NCBI GenBank assembly: GCA_964019425.1
Contig: OZ025820.1
Span: forward strand, 620,001-684,000
Length of the DNA: 64,000 nt
Direction of reading: 5' to 3'
From: Flectonema sp. DT1601
Lineage: Eukaryota; Euglenozoa; Diplonemea; Diplonemida; Diplonemidae
The notes below the pieces were generated by a model. The model searched no databases. It was not told the origin of the DNA and worked only from the letters and a program-made list of their open reading frames with translations. Below are positions 1 through 10,422 of this stretch, in pieces; position 1 is the stretch's first letter; each line of letters opens with the position of its first letter. A program made the translations under genes and the position numbers.

Positions 1-1024
1 TGCTACTGATATAGAGAACAGTATGAGAATATGGAATAAACAAGCCTGGAACGTTGTTCACATGAACAGATTAATGTCTCAAAATAAAACAGATCCTAAT
101 GAAGAAGAAGTTGCAACAATCACATCAGTCAAAACAGAGAATTCACCATCATCACATCCGGAAGATGAGTTGGTCGATCAAAGTACTTCATTTGAAAAAC
201 CTGAAAATAGAATGACATGGGTGCGACTAGCTGAAAATGATCGTTCTTTTGAAAAAACGTCTTCACCATCACTGATACCTCTTTCAAAGAAGACGAGCGA
301 AGTAATTCAAGAAACTAAATCGGATACTCTAACCTTGTGGGAACGGTTTGAAAAGTCTATAGCAGAATTAGATATTCACATCTCAGATATGATAAAGTAT
401 CCTGAAGGAGAACGAACTCTCTTAATTAAAGAATTGGGATTCACTCCCGTTGAGGTTTTTCGAATTAATAAAAAACTTTCAGAACTAAGTGACAAATACA
501 ATGAATCTAACGCTAAAGAAACGATGAAAAATAAAATGAACACCATCTTAAACAGAGATAAGCATCAAGAGAAACCACAACCTAAGTTAACTGATCTAAG
601 TGGACGTGGTACACATCAAGTTCAGTCAGCTGCGTTAATGTCGGAGAATTTCCCTGAAACGCCTTCGATGACTAATGACGTTTACAGCATGCAGAGGATC
701 ATCTCACAAGAATATGGAATGTTGTCGCAGGCGGAGTCAAAAACAGTTGACGACGCCCTTCGTGTTATGCAAACTCGTAAGAAACTTCTAAACTATAATC
801 GCGCAATAGAACTTCTTGAGAAACAGCCTCGTAGGCCTCCATCCCAGCCAGGTTTGATACCACAGTCGGCTGTTTTATATCCCCAACAACCACCAGCGGT
901 ATCATATCCGCAACCACCGGTAGTGTCATTTCCCCCACCACCACCTCTTGGTTATCATCAACCGCCAAACATTGGTTTTGGTAATCAGATTCCACCGTAT
1001 GGAGGAAATCAACAATATTGGTAG
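1..1024 (+). CDS. Unrecognised protein, 5' end possibly outside the window
   Basis: The reading frame is open from the left edge; the first ATG is at 23, giving 333 residues, but the frame continues upstream without a stop, so the true start may lie outside the window. The first ~110 residues are polar and low in complexity. Residues ~105-175 look helical, and ~215-270 form a second helical stretch. The last ~60 residues are rich in proline, glycine, tyrosine and glutamine (repeated PP, PPPPP and GGNQQ segments), a composition common in adaptor or RNA-associated proteins. I recognise no family and assign no function. Confidence 0.6.
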   Translation, partial: ATDIENSMRIWNKQAWNVVHMNRLMSQNKTDPNEEEVATITSVKTENSPSSHPEDELVDQSTSFEKPENRMTWVRLAENDRSFEKTSSPSLIPLSKKTSEVIQETKSDTLTLWERFEKSIAELDIHISDMIKYPEGERTLLIKELGFTPVEVFRINKKLSELSDKYNESNAKETMKNKMNTILNRDKHQEKPQPKLTDLSGRGTHQVQSAALMSENFPETPSMTNDVYSMQRIISQEYGMLSQAESKTVDDALRVMQTRKKLLNYNRAIELLEKQPRRPPSQPGLIPQSAVLYPQQPPAVSYPQPPVVSFPPPPPLGYHQPPNIGFGNQIPPYGGNQQYW

Positions 1025-1165
1025 TACCGATTATCTCCAGGAAGGGAAAAAAAAAAAAAAAAAAAAAAAACTCACCGGCCGAAAGGTTCGGTTTGTCAAC
1101 CCTTACGGAGAAGCTATCGTTTCTTCAACACTAACCTCCAGCTGGTTTGTTGTTATTGTTTTTCT

Positions 1166-1199
<34 letters not shown>

Positions 1200-1774
1200 G
1201 ACATTTCTTTATTACCTTATTTTTGAGTGCTTAAACTCTCCAAGTCAGTTCTGGTACAGAATTTTAATCGAGGAGAGCTTGGTACCGAAAACCGGAAAAA
1301 CAACAACAACAACAGTAAAAGAAAGTTTCTTGTGTGTGTGTTGTGCGTCGCGTTTTTTTTTTTTCATTTTTTACTTTCCTATCTTAAGATCTACCTTTAT
1401 TCTATAATCAGATTTAATTATTTTTTCCATACTAGAAGTAGCGAACTCGAATCCATTTAATGGTCGATAGACGTCTTTTAGGATAAAAAAAAGAAGAAAA
1501 AAAAAAAACGATGGTATAATTTTATTGTCGGTCTTCGTATTCTTTCCTACTGCTATGCCATGGTTTTTAAAATTTTTTTTAATTTTTTTTATTTTTTAAA
1601 TTTTTCACCTTGGAAAAAGGTCTTTTGTGATTTCTTTTTGCATTGTTCAGTTTTATTCAACTCTGGTACTGTGAGTTCTTCTTATGATTTGATTTTTCGA
1701 CCAGATTTTTTTTTTTGTTGTAATTAATTTATCTTTATCTTTTCATATGAAGGGATTTATCTCAGAAAAAAAAA
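1025..1774. other. Intergenic, homopolymer-rich
   Basis: No gene seen. The stretch holds a run of about 20 A near 1050, more than 25 T near 1170-1197, and several shorter T runs. A T-rich tract followed by CAG lies just upstream of the next start codon and could be an acceptor site or simply leader sequence. Confidence 0.6.
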
Positions 1775-4700
1775 ATGAATTTGCTGGCCAACCTCCAAAG
1801 TCTTGGAATCGTTTCAAGAGTATGCAGCGAACTTGATAACCATTTTGGCAAAGATGAAGAAAACCGAATATTAGCTGATTTCATCATAGAAAAAGCCAAG
1901 GAGTGTAAGAATTTTACGGGTCTGAAGAACATTGTATTAGAAGGAGATGATGAGTTCCCAGTTGATCTACTTGAGAGGTTGTACGACATGATATCATTGA
2001 TGAGTAAGCCAGTCGCAGTGACAAATAAAAAAGAATCACCACCACAACCACAACCAGTCATTACCCCTCCTTCAGGCGAAGATGTTGAACGCAAACGACG
2101 ACTTGAGCAAAAACGACGTCGAGAAGAAGAGCAACTCCTCGAAGATCTCGAACATAAAAAGAAATGTGACGATCTCGAACAATACGCAATATACGAAGGA
2201 ACTGTCCAAGGGACTAAAGACTTCGGTGCATTTGTTCTTCTTCAATACACTGTTCCTGAAAAATGGCGTGTATCAGGTAAACGAGAGGGTCTCTGTCACA
2301 TAAGTAATATCTCAACTAGGGAAGATTCTTGTAGAGATTTGTTCCGTCGTGGAGACACTGTTTTTGTTAAAATAATGGCGAAGACAGAAAATAGAATCTC
2401 ACTCTCAATGAATGAAGTTAATCAAGAAACTGGTGCTGATCTTCGAAAGAGGGTTCCTAAATCTCAGGAAGACTCAATAAAAATAGCGGAGGCTCAGAGA
2501 AATGATGATGAAAACATTAGCGGACTCACACTGAGAGACAGCAAAGACACTGCAGCTAAGAAAAGACGAAAGCCAACGATAGCAACCTTAACAGGACACG
2601 AGCTTTGGGAACGTGCGACCCTTCAGAGAGTTGGAGCGTTTGATGGTGAAAATATAACCGACGATCCTCTTTATGATAACGATCGGGGAGTGGAGTTGGA
2701 ACTTAACGACGCAGACGATCTCGACTACACTGTTGAAGTTAATCAAGCAAGACCAGCATTTCTATCATCTCAAAAAAAACAAAAAACCTTATCCAGCCCA
2801 GTAAAACTAACCCGAGGAAATGAATCCCAACTTATGAAAGCAGCTGAAGCTGGCAGGAGTTTTGCAAAAGAAAGACAACAGCTAAGAGACGATGAGTTCA
2901 GAGCGCAACATCAGCGAGGAGCCAGATCCAGACAAGACGCATGGGAAGACACGAATACACTTCAAGAAAACCTTGATGTACAAGATGAAAAGATTCTCGA
3001 TTGGAAGAAAAAAGCCTTCGGATCTGCCACAACGTTCGGTAAAATATCCACAATGTCAATAACTGAACAACGACAGGAGCTTCCAATATTTAAACTACGA
3101 GACACGCTAATCGAAACAGTAAAAAGTAATCAAACACTTGTTGTAATCGGTGAGACAGGTTCAGGAAAGACAACACAAATGACTCAGTACCTTGTAGAAG
3201 CTGGATTCGCAGAAAATGGAAAGCGAATCGGATGTACCCAACCAAGACGAGTTGCCGCGACATCAGTAGCTAAACGTGTTAGTGAAGAGTATGGTTGTAA
3301 GTTGGGTGACGAAGTAGGTTATGCCATTCGATTCGATGATATGACATCGCCAATGACAAAAATAAAATACATGACCGACGGTATGCTTCTCAGAGAGTCA
3401 CTCACAGACTCGAACTTAGAAAACTACAGCGTCGTTATGCTTGATGAAGCTCACGAGCGTACCGTCAACACGGACGTATTATTTGGACTAATGAAGAAAG
3501 TTCTTTCTAAGAGAGCAGACATTCGTTTAATTGTAACATCAGCGACTCTTGATGCGGAGAAGTTTTCAACCTATTTCAATAATGCTCCAATCTTAACTAT
3601 TCCTGGAAGAACACATCCAGTAAAAGTACTTTACGCATTGGAAGATAAGTCTGATTATCTTGATGAGGCTCTTCAGACTGCCATGCAGATTCATTTAGAA
3701 GAGCCCCCGGGTGATATTCTCATCTTCTTAACTGGTCAGGAAGAGATCGATACAGCAGGAGAAATGCTTCATGAATACATGAAAAAATTAGGACCGAAGG
3801 TACCTGAAATGCGTGTGTTACCGGTATATGCTCAACAGCCTAGTGAGATGCAAAGTAGGATTTTTGAACCTGCACCTCCGGGAACTCGAAAGGTTGTGAT
3901 TGCTACGAACATTGCTGAGGCTTCAATTACTATTGATGGGATTTATTATGTTATTGATCCTGGGTTGAGTAAACAAAAACGATACAATCCTAAACTTGGA
4001 ATGGACTCTCTAGACGTAGCTCCTATATCACAAGCTTCAGCAAAACAACGTGCGGGTAGAGCGGGTCGAACTGGACCAGGAAAGTGTTTTCGATTATACA
4101 CAGAACAGGAATTCAAGACTAATATGCTTCCTATGACTGTTCCGGAAATTCAAAGAACTAATTTAGCTAATACAGTCTTGACATTGAAAGCGATGGGTAT
4201 TCATGATCTGATTACATTCCCGTTTATGGATGCTCCTCCTCAAGAAACAATTATAACTGCTATGGAAACACTATATGCATTAGTTGCCTTGGATGATGAA
4301 GGGATGTTAACTCGTGTAGGAAGAAGAATGTCTGAATTTCCATTGGAACCTCCCCTCAGTAAAGTTCTCATTACTGCTGTTGATTTTGGATGCGCTGATG
4401 ACATCGTCACCATCGTAGCGATGTTGTCGGTTCAGAACATCTTTTACAGACCAAAAGACAAACAGAATCAAGCTGATCAGAAAAAATCAAAATTCCACCA
4501 ACCAGAAGGAGACCACATCACTCTTTTAAATATCTACGAGTCTTGGAAAAATAACAGATTCTCAATTCCGTGGTGTGTCGATAACTTTCTTCAGGGAAGA
4601 AGTCTTAAAAGAGCCCAAGATGTTCGTAAACAGCTCACACTTTTATTAGAAAAACAACGATTTTCAATTAAATCTGCCGGTAAAAACTACACCACAATAA

Positions 4701-5071
4701 TGAAAGCAATCACCTCAGGATTCTTTTTTCATGCTGCGAAGAGGGATCCGAACAACGGCTATCGTACAGTAGCTGAGGATCAATCTGTTTATATCCATCC
4801 ATCTTCAGCTCTATTTCAAAAGAACCCTGAATGGGTTATATACCACGATTTAGTACTAACAAGTAAGGAATATATGAGAGAAATTATGGCTATTGAGGCA
4901 AGCTGGCTTCCTGAACTTGCTCCTCGTTTCTTCTCTATTCATGATACTGCTACGGTAAGTAAGAGCAGACAAAAAGAAAAGATTCAGCCGCTGCACAACA
5001 AGTACGAGGCTCCGGATGAATGGAGGCTGAGTAAAGCATTAAAGGCTGCAGCAAAGTCAAAAAGAAGATAA
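1775..5071 (+). CDS. DHX8: DEAH-box spliceosomal RNA helicase Prp22/DHX8
   Basis: This 1098-residue protein should release spliced mRNA from the spliceosome in the nucleus. Residues 1-75 match the conserved N-terminal helical domain of DHX8 (LVSKVCTELDNH-like start). Residues ~139-215 form an S1 RNA-binding domain. The helicase core has the Walker A motif GETGSGKTTQ at 459, DEAH at 557, SAT soon after, the LTGQEEID segment, ATNIAEASITIDG and QRAGRAGRTGPG. HA2 and OB-fold regions follow and the protein ends in a basic tail. Length and domain order fit Prp22 rather than Prp2, Prp16 or Prp43, because only Prp22 carries the S1 domain. It is one open frame without introns. The ATG follows a poly(A) stretch directly after a TCTCAG. 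Confidence 0.95.
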   Translation: MNLLANLQSLGIVSRVCSELDNHFGKDEENRILADFIIEKAKECKNFTGLKNIVLEGDDEFPVDLLERLYDMISLMSKPVAVTNKKESPPQPQPVITPPSGEDVERKRRLEQKRRREEEQLLEDLEHKKKCDDLEQYAIYEGTVQGTKDFGAFVLLQYTVPEKWRVSGKREGLCHISNISTREDSCRDLFRRGDTVFVKIMAKTENRISLSMNEVNQETGADLRKRVPKSQEDSIKIAEAQRNDDENISGLTLRDSKDTAAKKRRKPTIATLTGHELWERATLQRVGAFDGENITDDPLYDNDRGVELELNDADDLDYTVEVNQARPAFLSSQKKQKTLSSPVKLTRGNESQLMKAAEAGRSFAKERQQLRDDEFRAQHQRGARSRQDAWEDTNTLQENLDVQDEKILDWKKKAFGSATTFGKISTMSITEQRQELPIFKLRDTLIETVKSNQTLVVIGETGSGKTTQMTQYLVEAGFAENGKRIGCTQPRRVAATSVAKRVSEEYGCKLGDEVGYAIRFDDMTSPMTKIKYMTDGMLLRESLTDSNLENYSVVMLDEAHERTVNTDVLFGLMKKVLSKRADIRLIVTSATLDAEKFSTYFNNAPILTIPGRTHPVKVLYALEDKSDYLDEALQTAMQIHLEEPPGDILIFLTGQEEIDTAGEMLHEYMKKLGPKVPEMRVLPVYAQQPSEMQSRIFEPAPPGTRKVVIATNIAEASITIDGIYYVIDPGLSKQKRYNPKLGMDSLDVAPISQASAKQRAGRAGRTGPGKCFRLYTEQEFKTNMLPMTVPEIQRTNLANTVLTLKAMGIHDLITFPFMDAPPQETIITAMETLYALVALDDEGMLTRVGRRMSEFPLEPPLSKVLITAVDFGCADDIVTIVAMLSVQNIFYRPKDKQNQADQKKSKFHQPEGDHITLLNIYESWKNNRFSIPWCVDNFLQGRSLKRAQDVRKQLTLLLEKQRFSIKSAGKNYTTIMKAITSGFFFHAAKRDPNNGYRTVAEDQSVYIHPSSALFQKNPEWVIYHDLVLTSKEYMREIMAIEASWLPELAPRFFSIHDTATVSKSRQKEKIQPLHNKYEAPDEWRLSKALKAAAKSKRR

Positions 5072-5538
5072 TTTTTTTTTTTTTTCCCCATCATTTTTTT
5101 TAATAGTTGGAAAGTAGAGACCATGCATACCGTGGTGTCCGCATTCTCAATTTATGATTGATCTTCCAACAACAAAAAAAAGGCATCTTCGCTTCGGCGA
5201 AAAAAAAAAAAAAAAAAATATATGTAACATAAGGATCGTTGGTTCTGAGGGTTTGCTCTCTGCTATACCTGCCTTTTCACCTCCTCAAAAAAAACAGGAA
5301 AAAAAAGAAAAAAAAAAAAAAAAAAAAAAGATGAGGGGAAAAAAATTAAGTGACTATCCTATTGTGAGTCGAATCATGTAATCAAAAAAAAAAAAAGTAA
5401 CATTTCTTCTTTTTTACAGATAATAACATTGCAATGTTGATGAGCGACAGGCCCTGTTCTTTCATAATCAATCGAAAATATTATTATTTTTTTTAAATTT
5501 TTTTTTTAAAAAAAAAAAACAAAGCCAACTCCCAAATA
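5072..5538. other. Intergenic, homopolymer-rich
   Basis: No gene seen. Several A runs of 12-22 bases and mixed A/T runs occur. A polypyrimidine tract ending in ACAG at about 5419 could be an acceptor for a leader exon of the RING gene. Confidence 0.5.
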
Positions 5539-6246
5539 ATGATAATCCATTTAAAATGTGACGGGATGCTGACAAACGAAAAAATCGTCATCTCTGTACT
5601 GAATAACAAACGACCTATAGGTAGTATGTTAGGAATGATACTTAAAAAATTAAAATTAAATTCAATGGAAGGAATGGGTATGTGGACCTGTTGTAAGGAC
5701 ACTGATGACATATCACTTCCAATGATCCCCATTGAGAGAACTGATTCACCTGCGAAAGTAAATTTATGTGAGGGTGACGTGTTATATTTTAAGAGGGAGT
5801 CCAACAAGGAACGTCGAGTTAGCACGAATGAATGTCGTAACGTGATAAATGTTAAAACGCAAGATCCTGCTGCTTATCGAACTTGGTTGAAATGCGCAAA
5901 GCAAATAGAAACATCGAGGCAGCAGGTTGCTCGTAAGATTACAGCAATGCGGTTGCTCGGATCAGAGTGGACGCAGCTCGATCCTGAGACACTTAGTGAT
6001 GATTTGACATGTACGATTTGTCTTCATCCTCTTTCAATGCAGCCATTCTCCCCAATCGAATTATCACTTTGTTCACATAGATTTCACGAATCTTGTTTAT
6101 TTTCTTGGATAGGTAAGGGAACAGGTCTAGCAACCAGACGATGTCCAGTCTGCAGATCTCAAATTAATAACAAACACGACTCTTGTTCTGATTCCAGTGA
6201 CGATGACTTACCTCCACCGAGAATTCGTTCTGCTAGAGAAATATAA
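5539..6246 (+). CDS. RING-H2 finger protein, probable E3 ubiquitin ligase
   Basis: A 235-residue protein with a C-terminal RING-H2 finger whose ligands are visible: C158, C161, C178, H180, H183, C186, C202 and C205. The loop between the sixth and seventh ligands is 15 residues and contains a tryptophan after the sixth ligand (CLFSW), typical of E2-binding RING-H2 domains. Residues 1-85 read like a beta-rich, possibly ubiquitin-like fold ending in GDVLYF; this is inference. The tail is acidic and serine-rich. No membrane segment is seen, so it is probably a soluble ligase. Its substrate is unknown. Confidence 0.85.
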   Translation: MIIHLKCDGMLTNEKIVISVLNNKRPIGSMLGMILKKLKLNSMEGMGMWTCCKDTDDISLPMIPIERTDSPAKVNLCEGDVLYFKRESNKERRVSTNECRNVINVKTQDPAAYRTWLKCAKQIETSRQQVARKITAMRLLGSEWTQLDPETLSDDLTCTICLHPLSMQPFSPIELSLCSHRFHESCLFSWIGKGTGLATRRCPVCRSQINNKHDSCSDSSDDDLPPPRIRSAREI

Positions 6247-6635
6247 ATATTAGTTTGCAGATACTCATATAAATCTTTTTCACGATACGATTAAGTTCGT
6301 TGACGTCATTCTAATATTACACACACACCTCGTTATATCCCTACTTTGATTTCTTATTTTGTTTCTTTCTATAGTTCACAGTTAGTTGTGGTTAGGCATT
6401 ACTCTTGTTGGGGGTGTGATTCTTATTTTAAAAAAAAAAAAAAATTCAGCAAAATCATTCTACACAAAAGGTTTTTTAAAAAAGATATGAAAAAGCGGTT
6501 GAGTCACAAGTTTTTTATTTTGTATTTTATACGACATTAATCATACGGTATTTTTTAGGTTGGGGTGAGAGGGGGAGTGAAAAAGGTGTTTTTTTGAGTA
6601 ACTAACATATATAAAAAAAAAAAAAAAAAAAAGCA
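6247..6635. other. Intergenic
   Basis: No gene seen. It has AT-rich sequence with A runs near 6430 and 6613 that reach almost to the next start codon. Confidence 0.5.
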
Positions 6636-9131
6636 ATGCCTTATCTTAAGTATGAAATTATAGCATATCTGTTTCTACTGGTGAGTGTAGTATCAGCAAG
6701 AGATGATGAGATAGGATATGGACACACTCAGCATGATCCAACCATCAGAAGAATTTTATTATTATTATTGATACCTATAACAGCAGTTGCTGGATGGGTT
6801 GGGTTCAGAGCTTACTTTCCAGAACAAGAATCAAAACAGAGTGAAAATATAGCAAAATCAATAAAAAAAGCAAAAGCCAAACTACCTGGATGGTGGGAAG
6901 GTGGTGCTCTAGGCGAAGGAAGTAATCTACAGACACTTCATGACACGGGTGAGATATCAGCACACTTAGAAATTGATATAAACCCTCCGGAGCAACCACC
7001 AATGGAAATGGATCTTAAATTAACAAAAACAATTGAAAAACAAAAATCCATCCCTCCAATATCCAACACCACCACCTGTCAACAACAACTTCCTAAAATA
7101 AGCGAAGATTCAATTCATATTCAAGAACCAATTCAGAGAACACGCATTGATCGTTCAGCAATGGAAGGATACATTCAACTACTTAGAGAATGCGACTTAG
7201 AAGTACGTAGAGTAAACCTTACTCAGCAAAAACATCTATTCGCAGATGAAAGCACCACGAGAGAATATATTAGACTAGAAGAAGACAATGACTACAGCAA
7301 AGTTTTCATGAAAATTTGGGAAGATTCTGCGGCAATTCAACAAATTTCTGATAACGAAACAGACGTGCGCTACGCTGTCGTTTATGGAGAGAGATGTCAA
7401 TATGCCGAGCTTGTAGTGGAAATGCATGATTCTTATTTGATTGCTTCAACAGCAAAACTTCGATACCAACTTTCTGATGATGAAAACCAATCCAGAATAT
7501 CAATACAAAAGCTCTTTATAGAGATAACACCCCCTCTATTGCTAGCTATCAACGAATCCATTGAGAGATTTATAATCGAAGAAGATCAATTATGTGATCT
7601 TGAGAAGTCGTTTAACCAGTACTGGTCATGCTCTCGAATACTACTACAAAACGACATCGATTTCTATATAAGTGAATTAGATTTGAGGGAGAATTCATCT
7701 CGGTTATTGATACGGTCGGTTGAGAGTCAGATAATATTGGAATTGGGTGGGGCGTTTAGGTCTGAAAAATGTGACTTATCGACAAAGAAAATGAGGGTTG
7801 TGGTTAACGGTGCCGTTGTAAGGGAGAGTTCAGATCGCAGATCTGCTAAAGTTGGAGTGCTATCTGAGAATGAAATCGTTCAGGTTGAAGAAATTAAATA
7901 TGGAAGAGCACTTCTGAGATTACCTCGCGGATGGGTATCGATCGAGAATCAAGCAGGGATGACTATCCTTGAAGAGCTATCAACAGATTCAGCTGAAGGC
8001 TCAGTTAATGAAAATATATCCAGCACACCCTCTACTCCAGAACCTAAAATTAAATCTGCTGTTCTATCTAATGCTATATCATCTGTAAAGAGAAGCATCT
8101 CTTCTCCAAAACACATCACAGATAGCAGGAAGGAATCACACGAGTCTGATGTGGCTGCTGATAGTGTTGTTGATTCTCCGTCTGAAATACAAACCCCAGT
8201 TGCTTTAAGTCCAACAGGTGATGTCGTAAATGATGAAATCACCGATGATAATAGCCCCTCACCTTCTATACATACTCCACAAACTAAGGAAGAACTTGTT
8301 CCTCTTTCAGTTGATAAGAAGCCCTCTCTTACTATTGAGACTCCTCAAAGAAAACCCGTTTTAATGTCAAAAAAACAGCGAGTTACACCATCAAAGGATG
8401 ATAATTCAGTTACGTTATATACAAAAGTCGTGTCTCGAAATATAATAGTGAAAACAGCACCGACTCGAAACTCTGCTAAGTCTGGTACACTTGTTGAAGG
8501 TGACATTGTAGAGATTGAAAGAGAGTTAGTTGATAAGAATTTAGTATTAATTAAGAATCCAAGGGGATGGATACCTGCAGCATGTTTAAAGGGAGCTCAC
8601 GTTCACATGGTGAGTTCATGGAGCCCTGTGTCACAAGACTACAGTCAGACAACTCCTCCGAGATCTCCTTCGTTGGCGTCCTTTGCTAGTTCAGTTCAGT
8701 CAACTCTTATTGATGATTTTCGTGAGATTGTTTTGCATAAATCGGAGGAACAAAAACTTGGAATATGCTTCGCTGATAAATCTCGACTTGTTCTGGAATC
8801 GTGTGTCGATGGTTCAGCTTCTCAACAAAATGGATTGGAATCGGTTCTAGGACATCGTCTTATAAAGATAAACGGCATTAATGTTCGTGAAAAACCCGAT
8901 GTTGTTCCGTTCGTTAAAGAGACTACCCTTCACCTTGTGTTCTCAAAGTCTGCTGACCCTGGTTGGGATGCTGCGACACAGACCTGGTCGCGTCGCAGAA
9001 AGTCGAGCACTCCTTCTCCAGCTCAAGTAGCAGACAAGTTTGCATCGATAGCTTTCAGTGGGTTTCAGGGTATTAAAAAATGGTCATCGAAGTCTGAGAA
9101 ACCAACCGCAGCTGTTTCGAAACTTGACTAA
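6636..9131 (+). CDS. Membrane-anchored protein with two SH3b-like domains and a PDZ-like domain
   Basis: An 831-residue protein. Residues 1-21 look like a signal peptide (hydrophobic, ending VVSA), and residues ~38-58 are a strong membrane segment. After a basic stretch, residues ~170-370 form an unrecognised folded region. Residues ~385-450 and ~590-655 are two copies of one small beta domain (VVxxxxxVRxxxxRxSAKxGxLxExxxVxVE...PRGW), which I read as SH3b-like. Residues ~700-770 resemble a PDZ domain (LGICFADK, then GHRLIKINGINV). Serine- and proline-rich linkers separate the domains. PDZ and SH3b folds suggest a scaffold or sensor at a membrane. The family is not recognised. Confidence 0.7.
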   Translation: MPYLKYEIIAYLFLLVSVVSARDDEIGYGHTQHDPTIRRILLLLLIPITAVAGWVGFRAYFPEQESKQSENIAKSIKKAKAKLPGWWEGGALGEGSNLQTLHDTGEISAHLEIDINPPEQPPMEMDLKLTKTIEKQKSIPPISNTTTCQQQLPKISEDSIHIQEPIQRTRIDRSAMEGYIQLLRECDLEVRRVNLTQQKHLFADESTTREYIRLEEDNDYSKVFMKIWEDSAAIQQISDNETDVRYAVVYGERCQYAELVVEMHDSYLIASTAKLRYQLSDDENQSRISIQKLFIEITPPLLLAINESIERFIIEEDQLCDLEKSFNQYWSCSRILLQNDIDFYISELDLRENSSRLLIRSVESQIILELGGAFRSEKCDLSTKKMRVVVNGAVVRESSDRRSAKVGVLSENEIVQVEEIKYGRALLRLPRGWVSIENQAGMTILEELSTDSAEGSVNENISSTPSTPEPKIKSAVLSNAISSVKRSISSPKHITDSRKESHESDVAADSVVDSPSEIQTPVALSPTGDVVNDEITDDNSPSPSIHTPQTKEELVPLSVDKKPSLTIETPQRKPVLMSKKQRVTPSKDDNSVTLYTKVVSRNIIVKTAPTRNSAKSGTLVEGDIVEIERELVDKNLVLIKNPRGWIPAACLKGAHVHMVSSWSPVSQDYSQTTPPRSPSLASFASSVQSTLIDDFREIVLHKSEEQKLGICFADKSRLVLESCVDGSASQQNGLESVLGHRLIKINGINVREKPDVVPFVKETTLHLVFSKSADPGWDAATQTWSRRRKSSTPSPAQVADKFASIAFSGFQGIKKWSSKSEKPTAAVSKLD

Positions 9132-9401
9132 AATCTATCCTTGATTTGTTATTTATTTATTTTTTTTTTTCCCCCTGTTTTTTTTTTTCCTTTAAAAAAA
9201 AATTTTTAAATACTAACTACCTGTTTTTATAACCTCATTTTTTTTTACCTTGTTACCAATATTGTCGTGCCTGCTGTTTTATTTTTCGCATGACGTCTTA
9301 CAGAGATCTAGGCGCCGAAGTGTATTTGCGTTATTAGAAAGTCTGTTGTATTGGAATTTTCGTATTTTTGTTTATTTTTTTTTTTTCAGGTGATGGCCAG
9401 A

Positions 9402-9434
<33 letters not shown>

Positions 9435-9512
9435 AGAACGTTGGCAAGCTACTGGTAAGCGCTTCCTTTCATTTTTCAAGTCAGCATATTTTTCAAACAG
9501 CTCGACAATAAA
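9132..9512. other. Intergenic, homopolymer-rich
   Basis: No certain gene. It holds many T runs, then a T-rich tract ending in CAG at about 9389, directly followed by GTGATGGCC and about 35 bases of almost pure A. An ATG at 9393 opens a lysine-rich peptide that stops at 9456; I could not join it in frame to the next gene by a normal intron. Confidence 0.4.
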
Positions 9513-10001
9513 ATGTTTTTTGAATTGCTTCAGCAGTGGCAAGTAGTTTGCAAAGTAGTAGAATGGGGAAAACACCATTTCAGAGTTGAAGATTTACCTT
9601 TTGTATTATGCGGTGGAGATAATGAGTTGGAGAGGTTTCACAATTTTTTAGAAATTGCGGGAGAATCTGGTTTCAGCATTCAGGATCTTACAGTAATGCA
9701 TTCCGATGACCTTACACAGGTATTTAATGAATGTCACACACCTGCTACTACTCGTATTGTCGTTCGGAGGGTTGTTTCATTTCCTTGTACAGCAATGGAT
9801 GGTTTATGGAATGTTTGTAAAGCCGTATTGATGACGATAATGTTCTCAACGAAATGTATAAAGCGAATGATACGACCAATGCCACTGCTGTTACTTACTG
9901 CTGCGGGTACGTCGGCTGTCGTATTCGTTCAACAGAATCCTCGACGAATATCTGAATTAACAGAATCAAATAATGATTATGAACCAGATCCGTCACACTA
10001 A
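9513..10001 (+). CDS. Small protein with a C-terminal membrane segment, unrecognised
   Basis: A 162-residue open frame. Residues ~30-95 are helical, with a FLEIAGESGFSIQDLTVMHSDDL stretch that resembles a SAM-like or death-like helical bundle; this is weak. Residues ~105-140 are hydrophobic and could span a membrane once or twice, followed by a short acidic tail. The start is the first ATG in the frame, but an upstream exon cannot be excluded. Confidence 0.5.
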   Translation: MFFELLQQWQVVCKVVEWGKHHFRVEDLPFVLCGGDNELERFHNFLEIAGESGFSIQDLTVMHSDDLTQVFNECHTPATTRIVVRRVVSFPCTAMDGLWNVCKAVLMTIMFSTKCIKRMIRPMPLLLLTAAGTSAVVFVQQNPRRISELTESNNDYEPDPSH

Positions 10002-10422
10002 TGATATATTCCCGTATTACTACAACTTGATATTTCTTTTTTTTTTTTTTTTTTTTGTTGTTATTATTTGTCTGCCACTGTGATGGTTTTTTGTTTTGCG
10101 ATATTCTCGGTATGCTATGTCAATTAAAAAAATAATCTTGCCTCTATTTTTTTTTTTTTTGGCTTCAAACACACCGTCAAAAAAAAAAAAAAAAAAGAAA
10201 ATAATCTTTTTAAGATGACAGTTTGTTGTTGTTATGTTTTGCTGTGAGATAATTTTTTTTTTTTTTTTTTTTCAAAACTAATTAGAGATGGAATTTGTTT
10301 ATTATTATTATTTTCCATCAGGTGAAGCAGTTTTATGCCCTGATTGAACGAGTAATTCACATTTAAGCATTTAAAAACCTATCTTCTTTTCTTAAGTGGG
10401 GGGGAATGCGTTGCGCAAATAC
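10002..10422. other. Intergenic, homopolymer-rich
   Basis: No gene seen. There are runs of 17-24 T near 10030, 10145 and 10253, an A run near 10181, and a T-rich tract ending TCAG at about 10321. Confidence 0.5.

Noticed and set aside
9393-9458. Short frame MARKKK...TLASYW upstream of the 9513 gene
   Set aside because: It is mostly poly(A) coding for lysine; the only in-frame join to the next gene would need a 30-nt intron.
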